Shown here: positions 1-9,148 of the stretch, piece after piece
Layout of the letters: the number at the start of each line of letters is the position of its first letter
Numbering within the stretch: position 1 is the first letter of the stretch
Assembly: GCF_028750675.1 (NCBI RefSeq)
Contig: NZ_JAQQPZ010000013.1
Coordinates: 1,083,753 to 1,147,752 of the forward strand
Reading direction: 5' to 3'
Origin: Shewanella metallivivens
GTDB taxonomy: Bacteria; Pseudomonadota; Gammaproteobacteria; Enterobacterales; Shewanellaceae
DNA: 64,000 nucleotides
Translations under genes and position numbers: made by a program
Notes under the pieces: generated by a model
Told to the model about the DNA's origin: nothing
Databases searched by the model: none
Seen by the model: the letters and a program-made list of their open reading frames with translations, nothing else

Positions 1-586
1 AACGACCACGATTGGTAAGCTTGCAAAACAGTACCAAAATCAAGGTAAATCTGTCATGTTAGCGGCAGGTGATACCTTCCGTGCGGCGGCGGTTGAGCAG
101 CTTCAAGTTTGGGGGCAGCGTAACAATATCCCTGTAGTGGCACAACATACGGGTGCCGACAGTGCATCGGTATTATTTGATGCTCTACAAGCTGCGAAAG
201 CGCGTAAAGTCGACGTATTAATTGCCGACACTGCAGGGCGATTACAAAATAAAAGTCACTTAATGGAAGAGCTTAAAAAAGTGGTGCGAGTGATGAAAAA
301 ACTCGACCCGAATACGCCTCATGAAGTGATGCTAACTTTAGATGCAAGCACCGGCCAAAACGCCATTAGTCAGGCACAGTTATTCCAAGAAGCCGTTGGT
401 GTGACAGGCTTAACCATCAGTAAGCTTGATGGCACAGCTAAAGGCGGGGTGATATTTGCGATTGCTGATAAATTTAATATCCCTATTCGTCATATTGGCG
501 TGGGTGAACAAATCGATGATTTACGCACCTTTAATGCCAATGATTTTATTGAAGCGTTATTCAGTCAGGAAAAAACGGACCAATAA
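1..586 (+). CDS. ftsY: Signal recognition particle receptor FtsY, C-terminal part (5' truncated by window edge)
   Basis: SRP-receptor GTPase that docks ribosome-SRP complexes at the inner membrane for co-translational membrane-protein insertion. The gene is already open at the left edge (reading frame begins at base 2), so the acidic A domain and the P-loop lie outside. The 194 visible residues cover the rest of the NG GTPase domain: DTFRAAA, the G3 motif DTAGR and the TKLDGTAKGG segment are intact. ftsE begins three bases after the stop, so ftsY-ftsE-ftsX form one operon, a conserved gammaproteobacterial arrangement. An internal ATG at 56 is not the start, because the frame is open upstream and codes for conserved family sequence. 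Confidence 0.97.
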   Translation, partial: TTTIGKLAKQYQNQGKSVMLAAGDTFRAAAVEQLQVWGQRNNIPVVAQHTGADSASVLFDALQAAKARKVDVLIADTAGRLQNKSHLMEELKKVVRVMKKLDPNTPHEVMLTLDASTGQNAISQAQLFQEAVGVTGLTISKLDGTAKGGVIFAIADKFNIPIRHIGVGEQIDDLRTFNANDFIEALFSQEKTDQ

Positions 587-589
587 TCT

Positions 590-1273
590 ATGATCCAATT
601 TGAGCAGGTCAGTAAGATTTATCCAGGCGGGCAAAAAGCGCTGATGGATGTCAATTTTCATCTTCGACAAGGTGAAATGGCTTTTTTAACTGGCCATTCA
701 GGTGCGGGTAAAAGTACCCTACTCAAATTGATCACTGTGATTGAGCGTGCAACAGCAGGTAAAGTGTCGATTAACGGCCACAACATTGCCAATGTCGGTC
801 CTAAGCATGTGCCATACTTACGTCGTAACATTGGGATGATCTTTCAAAACCATCATTTGTTGATGGATAAGAGTGTGTTTGACAACATTGCCTTACCGTT
901 AGTGATTGAAGGCTTTTCCCATGGTGAAATCCGCAAGCGGGTTGCGGGTGCCCTCGACATGGTTGGCCTATACGGCAAAGAGCGTCACTTACCGATAATG
1001 TTATCGGGTGGTGAGCAACAGCGTGTCGGTATCGCTCGGGCGATTGTTAACAAGCCACCTTTACTGCTAGCCGATGAACCAACAGGTAACTTAGACCCTA
1101 AATTGTCAATGGACATTTTACGTTTGTTTGAAACCTTTAATGACTCAGGCACCAGTGTGTTAATCGCCACTCATGATTTAGGTTTAATCGCCCGAATGAA
1201 ATACCGTACCTTTACTTTGCGTCAGGGTAGAATGCTTGGCGGCGAGAGCGCAGACAGGGAAGTAATGCGATGA
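590..1273 (+). CDS. ftsE: Cell division ATP-binding protein FtsE
   Basis: ATPase of the FtsEX complex. The complex sits at the division septum and, through periplasmic partners, activates peptidoglycan amidases. The 227-residue protein carries all ABC motifs in order: Walker A GHSGAGKST (about residues 36-44), signature LSGGEQQRVGIARA (about 139-152), Walker B LLLADEPTGNLD and the switch histidine in ATHDL. Length is normal for the family. The start lies three bases after the ftsY stop and the stop overlaps the ftsX start by four bases (ATGA), indicating translational coupling. Confidence 0.97.
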   Translation: MIQFEQVSKIYPGGQKALMDVNFHLRQGEMAFLTGHSGAGKSTLLKLITVIERATAGKVSINGHNIANVGPKHVPYLRRNIGMIFQNHHLLMDKSVFDNIALPLVIEGFSHGEIRKRVAGALDMVGLYGKERHLPIMLSGGEQQRVGIARAIVNKPPLLLADEPTGNLDPKLSMDILRLFETFNDSGTSVLIATHDLGLIARMKYRTFTLRQGRMLGGESADREVMR

Positions 1274-2235
1274 GTAAAAAGCCCAATATTACCCAAAGCA
1301 AGCTGCCTTTGAGTGGCCGTATCGTGATGTTTTTTATTCGTCATGTGCAGCAAGGTATGTCGAGTATGGGTGAGCTGTGGCGAAGCCCTGTTTCGTCCAT
1401 TATGACCATGGCTGTGCTGGGGGTGAGCTTAAGCTTGCCTGCTGCATTGCAGGTGTTAGTTAAAAATGCTGAAAATATTACGCAATCGTGGAACAACGCG
1501 GCTGAAATTTCGCTATTTATTAATACCGGCCGCAGTGAGCAATCGATTCAAAGTTTATTGTCGCGGGTTAAGGCGTTTCGCGAAGTTGAAACCGTAAGCT
1601 ATATCAGTCGCGACCAGGCATTAGAAGAGTTTCAACGTTTATCTGGATTTGGCGAAGCCTTATCTTACTTAGATGATAATCCGCTGCCCGCAGTTGTTAC
1701 TGTGACCCCATCGGTTAAGTACTCAAGCCCTACCGGTGCGCGAGAGTTGCTCGCTAAATTAGAGCGTGAGCCAGAAGTGAACTTTGGCCGTCTCGATATC
1801 GAGTGGCTAGAGCGCTTGCAAGCGCTGCTTAAATTACTCGAAAAAACCGTGTTAGCCATTGCTGCATTACTCGTGCTAGCCGTGGTGCTGGTGATTGGTA
1901 ACACCATTCGTTTAGCCATTATGAATCGCCGCACCGAAATTGAAGTGATGAAGCTGGTGGGCGCTACCGAAGCCTTTATTCAACGGCCTTTTTTATACAC
2001 AGGTATTTGGTATGGGGTGATTGGCGGTGTTTTAGCTTGGCTTATTATCAATATTTTAGTGTGGTATCTCGATGGCGCGCTGGCCGAGTTATTGGGATTG
2101 TATGGCAGTCAACTCACTATTCAATCATTAACTTTTGCAGAGCTTATTAAGCTTGTGTTGTTGGCGTCATTTTTAGGTTGGCTAGGCTCGTATTTATCGG
2201 TGCGACAACATTTACGTAATATTGAACCCTCATAA
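1270..2235 (+). CDS. ftsX: Cell division protein FtsX
   Basis: Permease-like partner of FtsE that transmits ATP hydrolysis across the inner membrane to septal hydrolase activators. The 321 residues show the FtsX layout: a short cytoplasmic N-terminus, a first membrane helix near residues 45-65, a periplasmic domain of about 100 residues, then three C-terminal helices (starting near 195, 245 and 290). The segment LAIMNRRTEIEVMKLVGAT is the typical cytoplasmic loop of the family. The start overlaps ftsE by four bases. No terminator follows within the 228 bases before rpoH, so read-through is possible. Confidence 0.96.
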   Translation: MSKKPNITQSKLPLSGRIVMFFIRHVQQGMSSMGELWRSPVSSIMTMAVLGVSLSLPAALQVLVKNAENITQSWNNAAEISLFINTGRSEQSIQSLLSRVKAFREVETVSYISRDQALEEFQRLSGFGEALSYLDDNPLPAVVTVTPSVKYSSPTGARELLAKLEREPEVNFGRLDIEWLERLQALLKLLEKTVLAIAALLVLAVVLVIGNTIRLAIMNRRTEIEVMKLVGATEAFIQRPFLYTGIWYGVIGGVLAWLIINILVWYLDGALAELLGLYGSQLTIQSLTFAELIKLVLLASFLGWLGSYLSVRQHLRNIEPS

Positions 2236-2335
2236 TTTGAGGAATATAATAGTACTAGTGAGTCTATTAATGAACGATTGTTCACTTGCAATATGACTGG
2301 CTAGCGGTAAAAATGTTAAACGAGCTGAAGCTGAT

Positions 2336-2363
2336 TTGACATATGATGTCATATAGTTGATAG
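2336..2363 (+). promoter_or_regulatory. Candidate promoter and small dyad upstream of rpoH
   Basis: TTGACA (2336-2341) is followed after 16 bases by TGATAG (2358-2363), a poor sigma-70 -10 match. Between them lies a perfect 6-base dyad, ATATGA-TG-TCATAT (2341-2354). The ftsX-rpoH gap is the place where enteric rpoH carries several promoters, so a promoter is expected here. This particular pair is only a suggestion. Confidence 0.3.
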
Positions 2364-2463
2364 TTCATCAGCTAAATCGAGTCGGTAAGTAGATGAACCA
2401 TTGGGTTTCATAAAGCGTATTTAGCAAACTGAAGTAAATTTTTTGAATGTAGTAGGAGAGCGA

Positions 2464-3321
2464 ATGACTTATCAAACGCAATCAATGGCACTGACTGTCC
2501 CTAGAGGCAGTAGTAGTTTAGAAGCGTACATCCAGTCGGTGACTAGCATTGATATGCTAGACGCGGATACCGAGTACGATATTGCCAAGCGTTTACAAGA
2601 AACAGGCGATCTACAAGCTGCAAAGCAATTAATTATGTCGCATCTGCGTTTTGTGGTTCATGTTGCTAAAGGTTATTCTGGTTACGGCTTACCTCAAGCT
2701 GACCTTATTCAAGAAGGCAACATTGGCTTAATGAAAGCGGTAAAACGCTTCGACCCTGACGTGGGTGTTCGCTTAGTCTCTTTTGCAGTGCATTGGATTA
2801 AAGCCGAAATTCATGAATACGTGCTTAAAAACTGGCGTATCGTCAAAGTTGCGACCACTAAAGCGCAACGTAAGTTATTCTTTAATATTCGTAAATCTAA
2901 AAAGCGTTTAGGTTGGTTTAGTGACGCTGAAGTGTCCATGGTTGCTGAAAACCTAGGTGTGTCTAAGGCGGATGTGACTGAAATGGAGTCACGTATGGCG
3001 GCGCAAGATCCTGCGTTTGACCTCGCTAGCGACAATGATGACGACCAGCATGACTTTGCCCCAGCATTGTATTTAGAAGATCACTCTTCAGATTTAGCTG
3101 AGCAAATTGAAAACGACAACTGGGAAGCCAATTCGCAAGCGCGTTTATTATCTGCCATTAAAACCTTAGATGAGCGCAGTCAGCACATTCTTCGCGCCCG
3201 TTGGTTAGATGATGATAAAACGACATTGCAAGAATTAGCCTCAACTTACCAAGTGTCAGCTGAACGTATCAGGCAGTTAGAAAAAAATGCCATGAATAAG
3301 CTTAAAGCGTGTATGGAATAA
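2464..3321 (+). CDS. rpoH: RNA polymerase sigma factor RpoH (sigma-32, heat shock)
   Basis: Alternative sigma factor that directs RNA polymerase to heat-shock promoters. The protein has 285 residues. It carries sigma region 2, with [22 protein letters not shown] and the promoter-melting segment with [20 protein letters not shown]; the RpoH-specific [14 protein letters not shown] box; and region 4 with a helix-turn-helix near the C-terminus ([19 protein letters not shown]). The ATG at 2464 is preferred because AGGAG lies just upstream and the product begins [13 protein letters not shown], as in known RpoH; an in-frame start at 2443 has no such support. It sits downstream of ftsYEX as in most gammaproteobacteria. 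Confidence 0.97.
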   Translation: MTYQTQSMALTVPRGSSSLEAYIQSVTSIDMLDADTEYDIAKRLQETGDLQAAKQLIMSHLRFVVHVAKGYSGYGLPQADLIQEGNIGLMKAVKRFDPDVGVRLVSFAVHWIKAEIHEYVLKNWRIVKVATTKAQRKLFFNIRKSKKRLGWFSDAEVSMVAENLGVSKADVTEMESRMAAQDPAFDLASDNDDDQHDFAPALYLEDHSSDLAEQIENDNWEANSQARLLSAIKTLDERSQHILRARWLDDDKTTLQELASTYQVSAERIRQLEKNAMNKLKACME

Positions 3322-3345
3322 TTATCCTCTACATGTTTATTAAAC

Positions 3346-3371
3346 AAAAAACCTGCCGCGGCAGGTTTTTT
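3346..3371. terminator. Bidirectional terminator between rpoH and menE
   Basis: A perfect 26-base palindrome with six A residues on the left, a GC-rich core (CCTGCCGCGGCAGG) and six T residues on the right. It lies 24 bases after the rpoH stop and 20 bases before the menE stop on the other strand, so it can end transcription from both sides. Confidence 0.9.
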
Positions 3372-3391
3372 GGTATTTGACGTTAATGGTA

Positions 3392-4798
3392 TTATGCTCG
3401 CGGCTGTTGCACAGCAGCAATAATCAATTTTCTCGGCGCTTTAATGCCGCTCGATACGACCTGTTTGGGCCAGCTAAAATAGTGCCTTGGGCGCATAAAG
3501 CGGGCTAGCTTTTGTGCTATTAACTCACTCAGTTGTGCATTAACTTGCTCTGTATTGTGCTCATCAACATAGTCAATAATCGCTGCAGGTAAGTGACCAA
3601 AAATTGGGTCAGGCATCGCAAATACAATCGCTTGAGCCACATTAGGGTGTGTCATCAGCACAGCTTCAAGTTGTTCTGGATGGACATTTTCACCACCACA
3701 AATGAACATGTTGTCTACGCGCCCAGAAATTATCAACTGGCCTTTGTCATTAAGCTGACCTTTATCTTGAGTGCAAAACCAACCTTGATCGTCAACCGGC
3801 AGTGAAATACCTTGGGGGGTTAAATACCCTAAAAATAAACACTCGCCTTTAACCCAAATAACTCCGTCGATTAGCTTGAGCTGTCGTGCAGGCAGAGGGC
3901 GGCCATGGTGGCCGGCGAGGTTTGCTTTTGCCGTGGTAATTTGCGAGCTCATTTCGGTCATACCATAACTGGTGTAAGCGTTAATATTGAGTGCATTTAG
4001 GCTGTCAATCAGCTGTGGCTCTATCATGCCACCGCCTAATAGTAACGCCTTCACTTGGGTTAATGCGTTAGGCTGCTGAGTTAAGATTTGCAAGGCTTGC
4101 GTGGGGACTAATGACACATGGCTAATAGTGCTATGTTGTAGCTGCTCAGCTAATGAAAGGGCCACATTACGTAATACGATGCGTGCACCTGCTAGGGTGC
4201 ATCGATGTAATATGGCTAAGCCGCCAATATGAAATAACGGCAAAGATAACAACCAAGCATCGCTGGCCCTTACAGGGATATAACTCGCTGCACCTTGAGC
4301 GCTGGCAAGGTGATTCAGTAAACAATGCAGCGCAGCTTTTGGCGTGCCACTTGAGCCCGAAGTTAAAATAATATTAGACGCAATATGAGGTGATACTTTA
4401 ACGGCAGTTGGTGATGTATTGGCCTGTATGCAAAGAGACAGGTTCAATCCTTGTGCACCAGAAATATCAATGTATCGGCTTGGGTTGTCTGTCCATAGCC
4501 AAGTAACTTGGTATGTGCCAATAAGCTGATTGATTTGCTGGTTAGACAATCGTGGCGATAACGGTAAAAACACCCAACCTGAATCTATACAGGCCCAGTA
4601 TAAACAAATCATTTCGAGGTTGTTGTGCGACAAACACCCCACAATATCACCACGTTGCAACCCTTGTGTTTGCAGTGACATGGCTAAGTTACTCACCATT
4701 GTGCTCAGGGTTGAGTAACTGTAGGTGTCTTGGCCATCTTCAATGGCAATTGCATTCGGTGTGGTTAAGGCGGTTTGATGTAATGGTGAAATCATCAT
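3392..4798 (-). CDS. menE: o-Succinylbenzoate-CoA ligase MenE
   Basis: Acyl-CoA ligase of menaquinone synthesis that adenylates o-succinylbenzoate and transfers it to CoA. The 468-residue protein shows the ANL superfamily signature ILTSGSSGTPKAA near residue 145, the AYTSYGMTE motif near 275 and the C-terminal hinge region with GRVDNMFICGGENVHPEQLE. Last gene of the menD-menH-menC-menE operon; its start overlaps the menC stop by four bases. Menaquinone is needed for the anaerobic respiration typical of Shewanella (established knowledge). Confidence 0.94.
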   Translation of the reverse strand: MMISPLHQTALTTPNAIAIEDGQDTYSYSTLSTMVSNLAMSLQTQGLQRGDIVGCLSHNNLEMICLYWACIDSGWVFLPLSPRLSNQQINQLIGTYQVTWLWTDNPSRYIDISGAQGLNLSLCIQANTSPTAVKVSPHIASNIILTSGSSGTPKAALHCLLNHLASAQGAASYIPVRASDAWLLSLPLFHIGGLAILHRCTLAGARIVLRNVALSLAEQLQHSTISHVSLVPTQALQILTQQPNALTQVKALLLGGGMIEPQLIDSLNALNINAYTSYGMTEMSSQITTAKANLAGHHGRPLPARQLKLIDGVIWVKGECLFLGYLTPQGISLPVDDQGWFCTQDKGQLNDKGQLIISGRVDNMFICGGENVHPEQLEAVLMTHPNVAQAIVFAMPDPIFGHLPAAIIDYVDEHNTEQVNAQLSELIAQKLARFMRPRHYFSWPKQVVSSGIKAPRKLIIAAVQQPRA

Positions 4799-5901
4799 AA
4801 AAAATTTGCCACCTTATTTGCTTCCCCCGTGTGAATCATTAACGACAGGGCACTTTGGTTGAGTTGGGATGAAGTCGGTGTTGTATGCAGTAATGTTTGG
4901 CTAAATGCATTTAACGTATCTAACCCTGGGGTTTCGTTAGGCGTTAAGACTTGACTAACAAGCCTTAAGTCATTAATGCCGATATCGGACTCTAAGCTTG
5001 AGCTTAAAATGCAGCGTACACCATAACTGTGGGCGTCTTCGATCATGTGCTGTAAACCAGCAAGTGAGCCAAGCAGCATTGGCTTAATGATTAGCGCACC
5101 AATTCCTGGTTGTTGTTGAATGGCACTGATGGCATCAAACGTGGGCGAGTTAAGTGACTCATCTAAGGCGTAACATATACCAAGTTGCCGATAAATTAGT
5201 GGGTTGTCGGCAGGGTTTATGCAGGGTTCTTCAATATATTCTATTTTTTCTTGGGGTAAACACGCCAAAAAGTCGATGGCTTGTTCTGGGGTAAAACCGC
5301 GATTGGCATCGAGTCGTAAACTCACGTGGGGTGCAAGCGCTAGCACCCGATAAATAAAGGCAATTTCATCTTCCATTGTGGTCTGTGCCACTTTGACTTT
5401 AACGCTACTTATGGTGCCATTTTTCAGCAGTTTAGCTTGCAGTTGCTGTTCGCTCATGCCGACGTAAACGAGGGGCACCGTGACCGATTGAGTATACGGT
5501 GTCTCTATGCGGCAGGGTAACTGTTGATTCAATTTTGCATGCAATAAGCTCAATCCAAACGCGACAGATGCAAAAGATGATGTAGCGACTAAAGCGACTA
5601 ACTCATTAGGTGACTTGCCAATGAGTAACTCAGCGTAATGAGACAAAGACCTCATCACATCCTCGAGTGACTCTTGGCTAAATCCTTCAATGGCCAAGCC
5701 TTCAACATCAATGCCTGACAGCGGCGCTATTTCAACCCAAGCTTGTCGCCTATGTTGCTGCTCATTGGTCAGGGTGACGACCAGCACAGCACCTTTGCGG
5801 TGATCTATACGTTGTTTAGCCACAGGCAAGGTCGGGTTGAGCGCTATATGATATCGATACAAAGAGACAGCACTAATGATTAACTCGTCGACAGGCTGCA
5901 T
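4795..5901 (-). CDS. menC: o-Succinylbenzoate synthase MenC
   Basis: Enolase-superfamily dehydratase that converts SHCHC to o-succinylbenzoate in menaquinone synthesis. The catalytic layout is readable: the lysine motif VKVKVA, metal ligands in RLDANRGFT, EYIEEPC and ALDES, and the second lysine in LIIKPMLLG. The 368-residue length suits the gammaproteobacterial form. The gene lies nine bases downstream of menH and overlaps menE by four bases, so it is part of a translationally coupled operon. Confidence 0.94.
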   Translation of the reverse strand: MQPVDELIISAVSLYRYHIALNPTLPVAKQRIDHRKGAVLVVTLTNEQQHRRQAWVEIAPLSGIDVEGLAIEGFSQESLEDVMRSLSHYAELLIGKSPNELVALVATSSFASVAFGLSLLHAKLNQQLPCRIETPYTQSVTVPLVYVGMSEQQLQAKLLKNGTISSVKVKVAQTTMEDEIAFIYRVLALAPHVSLRLDANRGFTPEQAIDFLACLPQEKIEYIEEPCINPADNPLIYRQLGICYALDESLNSPTFDAISAIQQQPGIGALIIKPMLLGSLAGLQHMIEDAHSYGVRCILSSSLESDIGINDLRLVSQVLTPNETPGLDTLNAFSQTLLHTTPTSSQLNQSALSLMIHTGEANKVANFL

Positions 5902-5909
5902 TACGCCTC

Positions 5910-6701
5910 CTAAGCTGGGTGTGGGGGATTAAGTAACGTCAGTAATGTGTCGCTAAATAATTTAGGGTGGAGGCTATGAATATTGTGTCCCGCAGCGGCT
6001 AACGGTTGCAGTTGTAATTGAGTTTTGCCATTTTCAGCCTGCCAATCTTTAGCCACCTGAGCAAATTTAGTGTCATCCATGCCATACAGGTAATAACACG
6101 GGCATGAGAGTTGGCTCAATACGGCTCTGCAGTCTTGCTGCAGGCTAAGTGAGGTAGCGAGATAGCAGTTGCTCAAGCGCAGAGGATCGTTATGACTGCG
6201 TAATGTGATTAACTGTTGTTTTTGTTGTTTGCTAAGGTCGTTAAATACCGCTTGTTGGTACCACAAGGACAAAAAGGCCGTTATGGGTAACTGTTGTAGC
6301 TTTTTAGCCCATAAGCCGTCACTTTTGGCGCGGGCATCACGCTGGGTGTCATCGGTTAATCCAGGATGTGCCGACTCTAGAGTTAAGCTCAGTAGAGCAT
6401 TAGGGAAGTCTTTAGCAACATGCAATGCAATACGGCCGCCCAATGAATATCCAAGCAAATGAAACTGTTTAATACCAAGTCCGCTGATTTTAGCAACGAT
6501 ATGCGCGGCAACCTGGCTAAATCCGGGAGAGGCTAATCTTAAGTGGTTAGCACCATGACCGGGTAAGTCGATACAAATACAATGAAAGTATTGGCTTAAA
6601 CTTGGCATCAAAATAGACCAGTCGTCTTTACTGCCCAAAAAACCATGCAACATCACTAGTGCGGGTAAATTGGGGGGGCCAAAACGACGGATGATCACCA
6701 T
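5910..6701 (-). CDS. menH: SHCHC synthase MenH (alpha/beta hydrolase)
   Basis: Alpha/beta-hydrolase that eliminates pyruvate from SEPHCHC, the product of MenD, to give SHCHC. The nucleophile elbow GYSLGGRIA, the oxyanion segment LHGFLGSKDDW and a C-terminal histidine in AAGHNIH are all present. I chose the ATG at 6701, which overlaps the menD stop as TAATG and gives a 263-residue protein beginning MVIIRRFG. An in-frame ATG at 6719 would add six residues but has no ribosome-binding site in front of it. Confidence 0.92.
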   Translation of the reverse strand: MVIIRRFGPPNLPALVMLHGFLGSKDDWSILMPSLSQYFHCICIDLPGHGANHLRLASPGFSQVAAHIVAKISGLGIKQFHLLGYSLGGRIALHVAKDFPNALLSLTLESAHPGLTDDTQRDARAKSDGLWAKKLQQLPITAFLSLWYQQAVFNDLSKQQKQQLITLRSHNDPLRLSNCYLATSLSLQQDCRAVLSQLSCPCYYLYGMDDTKFAQVAKDWQAENGKTQLQLQPLAAAGHNIHSLHPKLFSDTLLTLLNPPHPA

Positions 6702-8440
6702 TAGTGTTGTTTTACCCATTGGTTAATTTGTGCAATTTGATCGCTGGCTTGATTCGGCGCGACATTGACTTCAATCACTGATGCACAGTTAAACTCAAAT
6801 GCCTCTTGATACGCTTGCTGGAACGACTCTATGTCGTCCACTTGTCGGTAAGCCAAGCCAAACATTGCTGCACCATAACCAAATTCTAACCCATGGCTTA
6901 AGCGATAAAAGTCATTGCGCAAGTTTTCATTGGGCACAGGCAATAAGTTAAAAATATTGCCGCCATCATTGTTGATAATGACTAGCACAAATGAGCATGT
7001 CATCTGTTTGAGCAGTGCCATTGAGTTGAAATCATGCAAGCAAGATAAATCACCAATAATCAATGTGGTTGGAGCTTTTTTGTCAGCGGCTACCCCACAT
7101 GCAGTAGCAATAAGACCATCGATACCAGACGCGCCACGGTTGGTGTAAATGGCGGGAGTATTGGTGGCGATAGGAGCATACATATCGTAAAGGCGTATGG
7201 GTAAGCTATTGCCAATAAATAAGATATGTTGCTCAGTTTGACTAGCCGCAACAGCGCGCACAACTTGTGCTTCGCCAAAGCTGGTGTTGTCAATTTGCTG
7301 TTTAAGGAGTGATTCTAATGATTCATTGTAGGGTAATAATTGCAGTGCCCAATTGGCGTCTGACGAACGCGGCCAAGCTAATTGACATACGGCTTGCACG
7401 CTGGCTTGCCATACTTGTTTATTTTGATGGGTTGGATCCAAACGATCGCTATGGGTTAACACTTGCCAGTAGCTGTGCCAATGTTGTTGGGCTAAATACT
7501 GTATCAGGCGTTTTGAAATAAAACGACCACCAAACACCAATACTCGCTCTGCTTGTTCGAGCAACTTACTGGCTTTTGGGTTTAGCAATAATTGATCAAT
7601 ATGGCCAATGACCCCAGGGTGTTGGCGTAATTGCGATTGCGCATCAACTACGACTGGCCAGCCGAGTTTTTGTGCCAATGTCACAATAAGGTGAGGGTTA
7701 TCTGTCGGTGAGAGTGTGCCTACAACAATGACACCTTTGCCATGCACAAAGCGCATTAAGGTGTCTGTGCTGGGGAGTTCTGACCCATTAAGCGCAGCAT
7801 AACGAGTTAATGGTTTATTACTTTCAAACCAAGCATTTAGCGGGGATAGGTAAGTCGCTGTAGTGACACTGGCGGTTTTTTTTACATGGGCCAGCGTGAC
7901 GAGTGCACTTGGGTATAACGGTTCACGATACATACAATTGATGTGCACCGGTTGATGCTGATTAGCGATTGCATGATCTATAGCGGTTAATAATGCATTG
8001 GCAGGGTAAGCGCTATCAGGTGTCGGTAAATTTAATTGTTTGGCATAACCGGCAAAAATGGCGGGCTGCACAATAGCTTGGTTTGCTCCGCAATCAATCA
8101 ACTCACTTGGGCGATCGCCTGATAATATGATTAAAGGCACGTGTGTTAGCCAAGCTTCTACTATTGCAGGATATAAGTTTGCAACAGCGGTACCAGAAGT
8201 GGTGATAATTGCTACCGGAGCACCACTGGCTTTAGCAAGCCCGAGCGCCATAAAGCCTAAGCCGCGCTCATCAAAATGAATATGGCGAGTTAACTGGGTT
8301 TGGCTGGCGGCAGCTAAAGTCAACGGCGTTGAACGAGACCCCGGTGCCATGCACACATGTTTAACGCCTAAGCGCGCGAGTTCTTCGAGGATTAATTGGC
8401 CCCACAATAAATTCATGTCAGCGCTAGTTTGTTGTTGCAT
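6701..8440 (-). CDS. menD: 2-Succinyl-5-enolpyruvyl-6-hydroxy-3-cyclohexene-1-carboxylate synthase MenD
   Basis: Thiamine-diphosphate enzyme of the menaquinone branch; it joins 2-oxoglutarate to isochorismate with loss of CO2. The 579-residue protein has the three-domain ThDP layout: an N-terminal pyrimidine-binding domain with [15 protein letters not shown], a central domain, and a C-terminal diphosphate/metal motif running from [15 protein letters not shown] to [12 protein letters not shown]. First gene of the men operon in this window; the isochorismate synthase gene (menF) is not adjacent here. The promoter should lie in the 107 bases before the Lrp-type gene upstream. Confidence 0.95.
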   Translation of the reverse strand: MQQQTSADMNLLWGQLILEELARLGVKHVCMAPGSRSTPLTLAAASQTQLTRHIHFDERGLGFMALGLAKASGAPVAIITTSGTAVANLYPAIVEAWLTHVPLIILSGDRPSELIDCGANQAIVQPAIFAGYAKQLNLPTPDSAYPANALLTAIDHAIANQHQPVHINCMYREPLYPSALVTLAHVKKTASVTTATYLSPLNAWFESNKPLTRYAALNGSELPSTDTLMRFVHGKGVIVVGTLSPTDNPHLIVTLAQKLGWPVVVDAQSQLRQHPGVIGHIDQLLLNPKASKLLEQAERVLVFGGRFISKRLIQYLAQQHWHSYWQVLTHSDRLDPTHQNKQVWQASVQAVCQLAWPRSSDANWALQLLPYNESLESLLKQQIDNTSFGEAQVVRAVAASQTEQHILFIGNSLPIRLYDMYAPIATNTPAIYTNRGASGIDGLIATACGVAADKKAPTTLIIGDLSCLHDFNSMALLKQMTCSFVLVIINNDGGNIFNLLPVPNENLRNDFYRLSHGLEFGYGAAMFGLAYRQVDDIESFQQAYQEAFEFNCASVIEVNVAPNQASDQIAQINQWVKQH

Positions 8441-8547
8441 ATTGACTCATGTAGAAAAAATTTACGACTATAAGTGTAACGCCAAGTGTGCTTGATTTCT
8501 AAGAATTAACGCAGTCTTTTATTGGAAATCTCACATCGCGAGTGTTG

Positions 8548-8976
8548 TTAAGCTTGGTTATTAATCCATTCGCTCATTACAACATGAGTTTTGATTTTAA
8601 TGATGTCCGCTTGAGCATCAATAAATTCACGAATTTCATGTAATCGTTGCATTGAATTGGCATGGACATAAACCAGTAAGTCCATATCGCCAGTAATTCC
8701 CTGACAGGTAATGACCTCTGGAATAGTGGTAAATATGTGAATCACTTCTGCGCAGCGCGCACAACGATGCTGAATTTCAAAGTAAGCAGACACGCCTTGT
8801 TTTTGCGATTCGCTGAGTAACACTTGATAACCCCGAATTACCCCAATTTGTTCGAGTTTTTTAATTCGTTCTGTTACTGCACTGCGTGACAAATTCACTT
8901 GTTCGGAAATGAACGAAATACTCTGTCGAGCATTGAGGCGTAATTCGCTTATAATCGCTTTATCAAATTTATCCAA
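8548..8976 (-). CDS. Lrp/AsnC-family transcriptional regulator
   Basis: Feast/famine regulator: an N-terminal helix-turn-helix (ISFISEQVNLSRSAVTERIKKLE) followed by a RAM ligand domain with the GDMDLLVYV stretch, 142 residues in total. I place the start at a TTG at 8976, preceded by AGGAA seven bases upstream, giving LDKFDKAIISELR, where Lrp proteins normally begin. An upstream in-frame ATG at 9111 would leave only 37 bases to the divergent transporter and would put two strong dyads inside the coding region. Four cysteines/histidines sit in HRCARCAEVIH. Probably controls the adjacent yjeH-like exporter (inference). Confidence 0.88.
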   Translation of the reverse strand: MDKFDKAIISELRLNARQSISFISEQVNLSRSAVTERIKKLEQIGVIRGYQVLLSESQKQGVSAYFEIQHRCARCAEVIHIFTTIPEVITCQGITGDMDLLVYVHANSMQRLHEIREFIDAQADIIKIKTHVVMSEWINNQA

Positions 8977-9011
8977 TGTCGATATTCCTGAATAATCGTT
9001 AATATGGTCCA

Positions 9012-9030
9012 TACCGTCATATTGACGGTA
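9012..9030. promoter_or_regulatory. Perfect dyad, candidate Lrp-type operator 1
   Basis: TACCGTCA-TAT-TGACGGTA, eight-base arms around a three-base centre. It lies in the divergent region between the Lrp-type regulator (TTG start at 8976) and the yjeH-like gene (9149). Its spacing to the second dyad (centres about 51 bases apart) is close to five helical turns. Confidence 0.5.
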
Positions 9031-9055
9031 GAGCATACTTAATCTGTCATTTTGT

Positions 9056-9089
9056 CGGTTTTTAAGTGCAGTTTGCACTGTTAAAACCG
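9056..9089. promoter_or_regulatory. Extended dyad, candidate Lrp-type operator 2
   Basis: Inner arms AGTGCA-GTT-TGCACT and outer arms CGGTTTT / AAAACCG make a 34-base imperfect dyad with one base of asymmetry. It lies about 60 bases upstream of the yjeH-like start, a sensible position for an operator or activator site. Confidence 0.5.
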
Positions 9090-9148
9090 CAGAATGTTGC
9101 GCCAATGCCACATATAATATCGCAATATATCACAGTAAGAATAACAAT

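Noticed and set aside
4153..4800. Several 60-80 residue plus-strand frames inside menE
   Set aside because: They lie antisense to a well-conserved gene and have no independent support.
8977..9111. N-terminal extension of the Lrp-type regulator
   Set aside because: The segment contains two strong dyads, has no family similarity and would leave almost no promoter space for the divergent gene.
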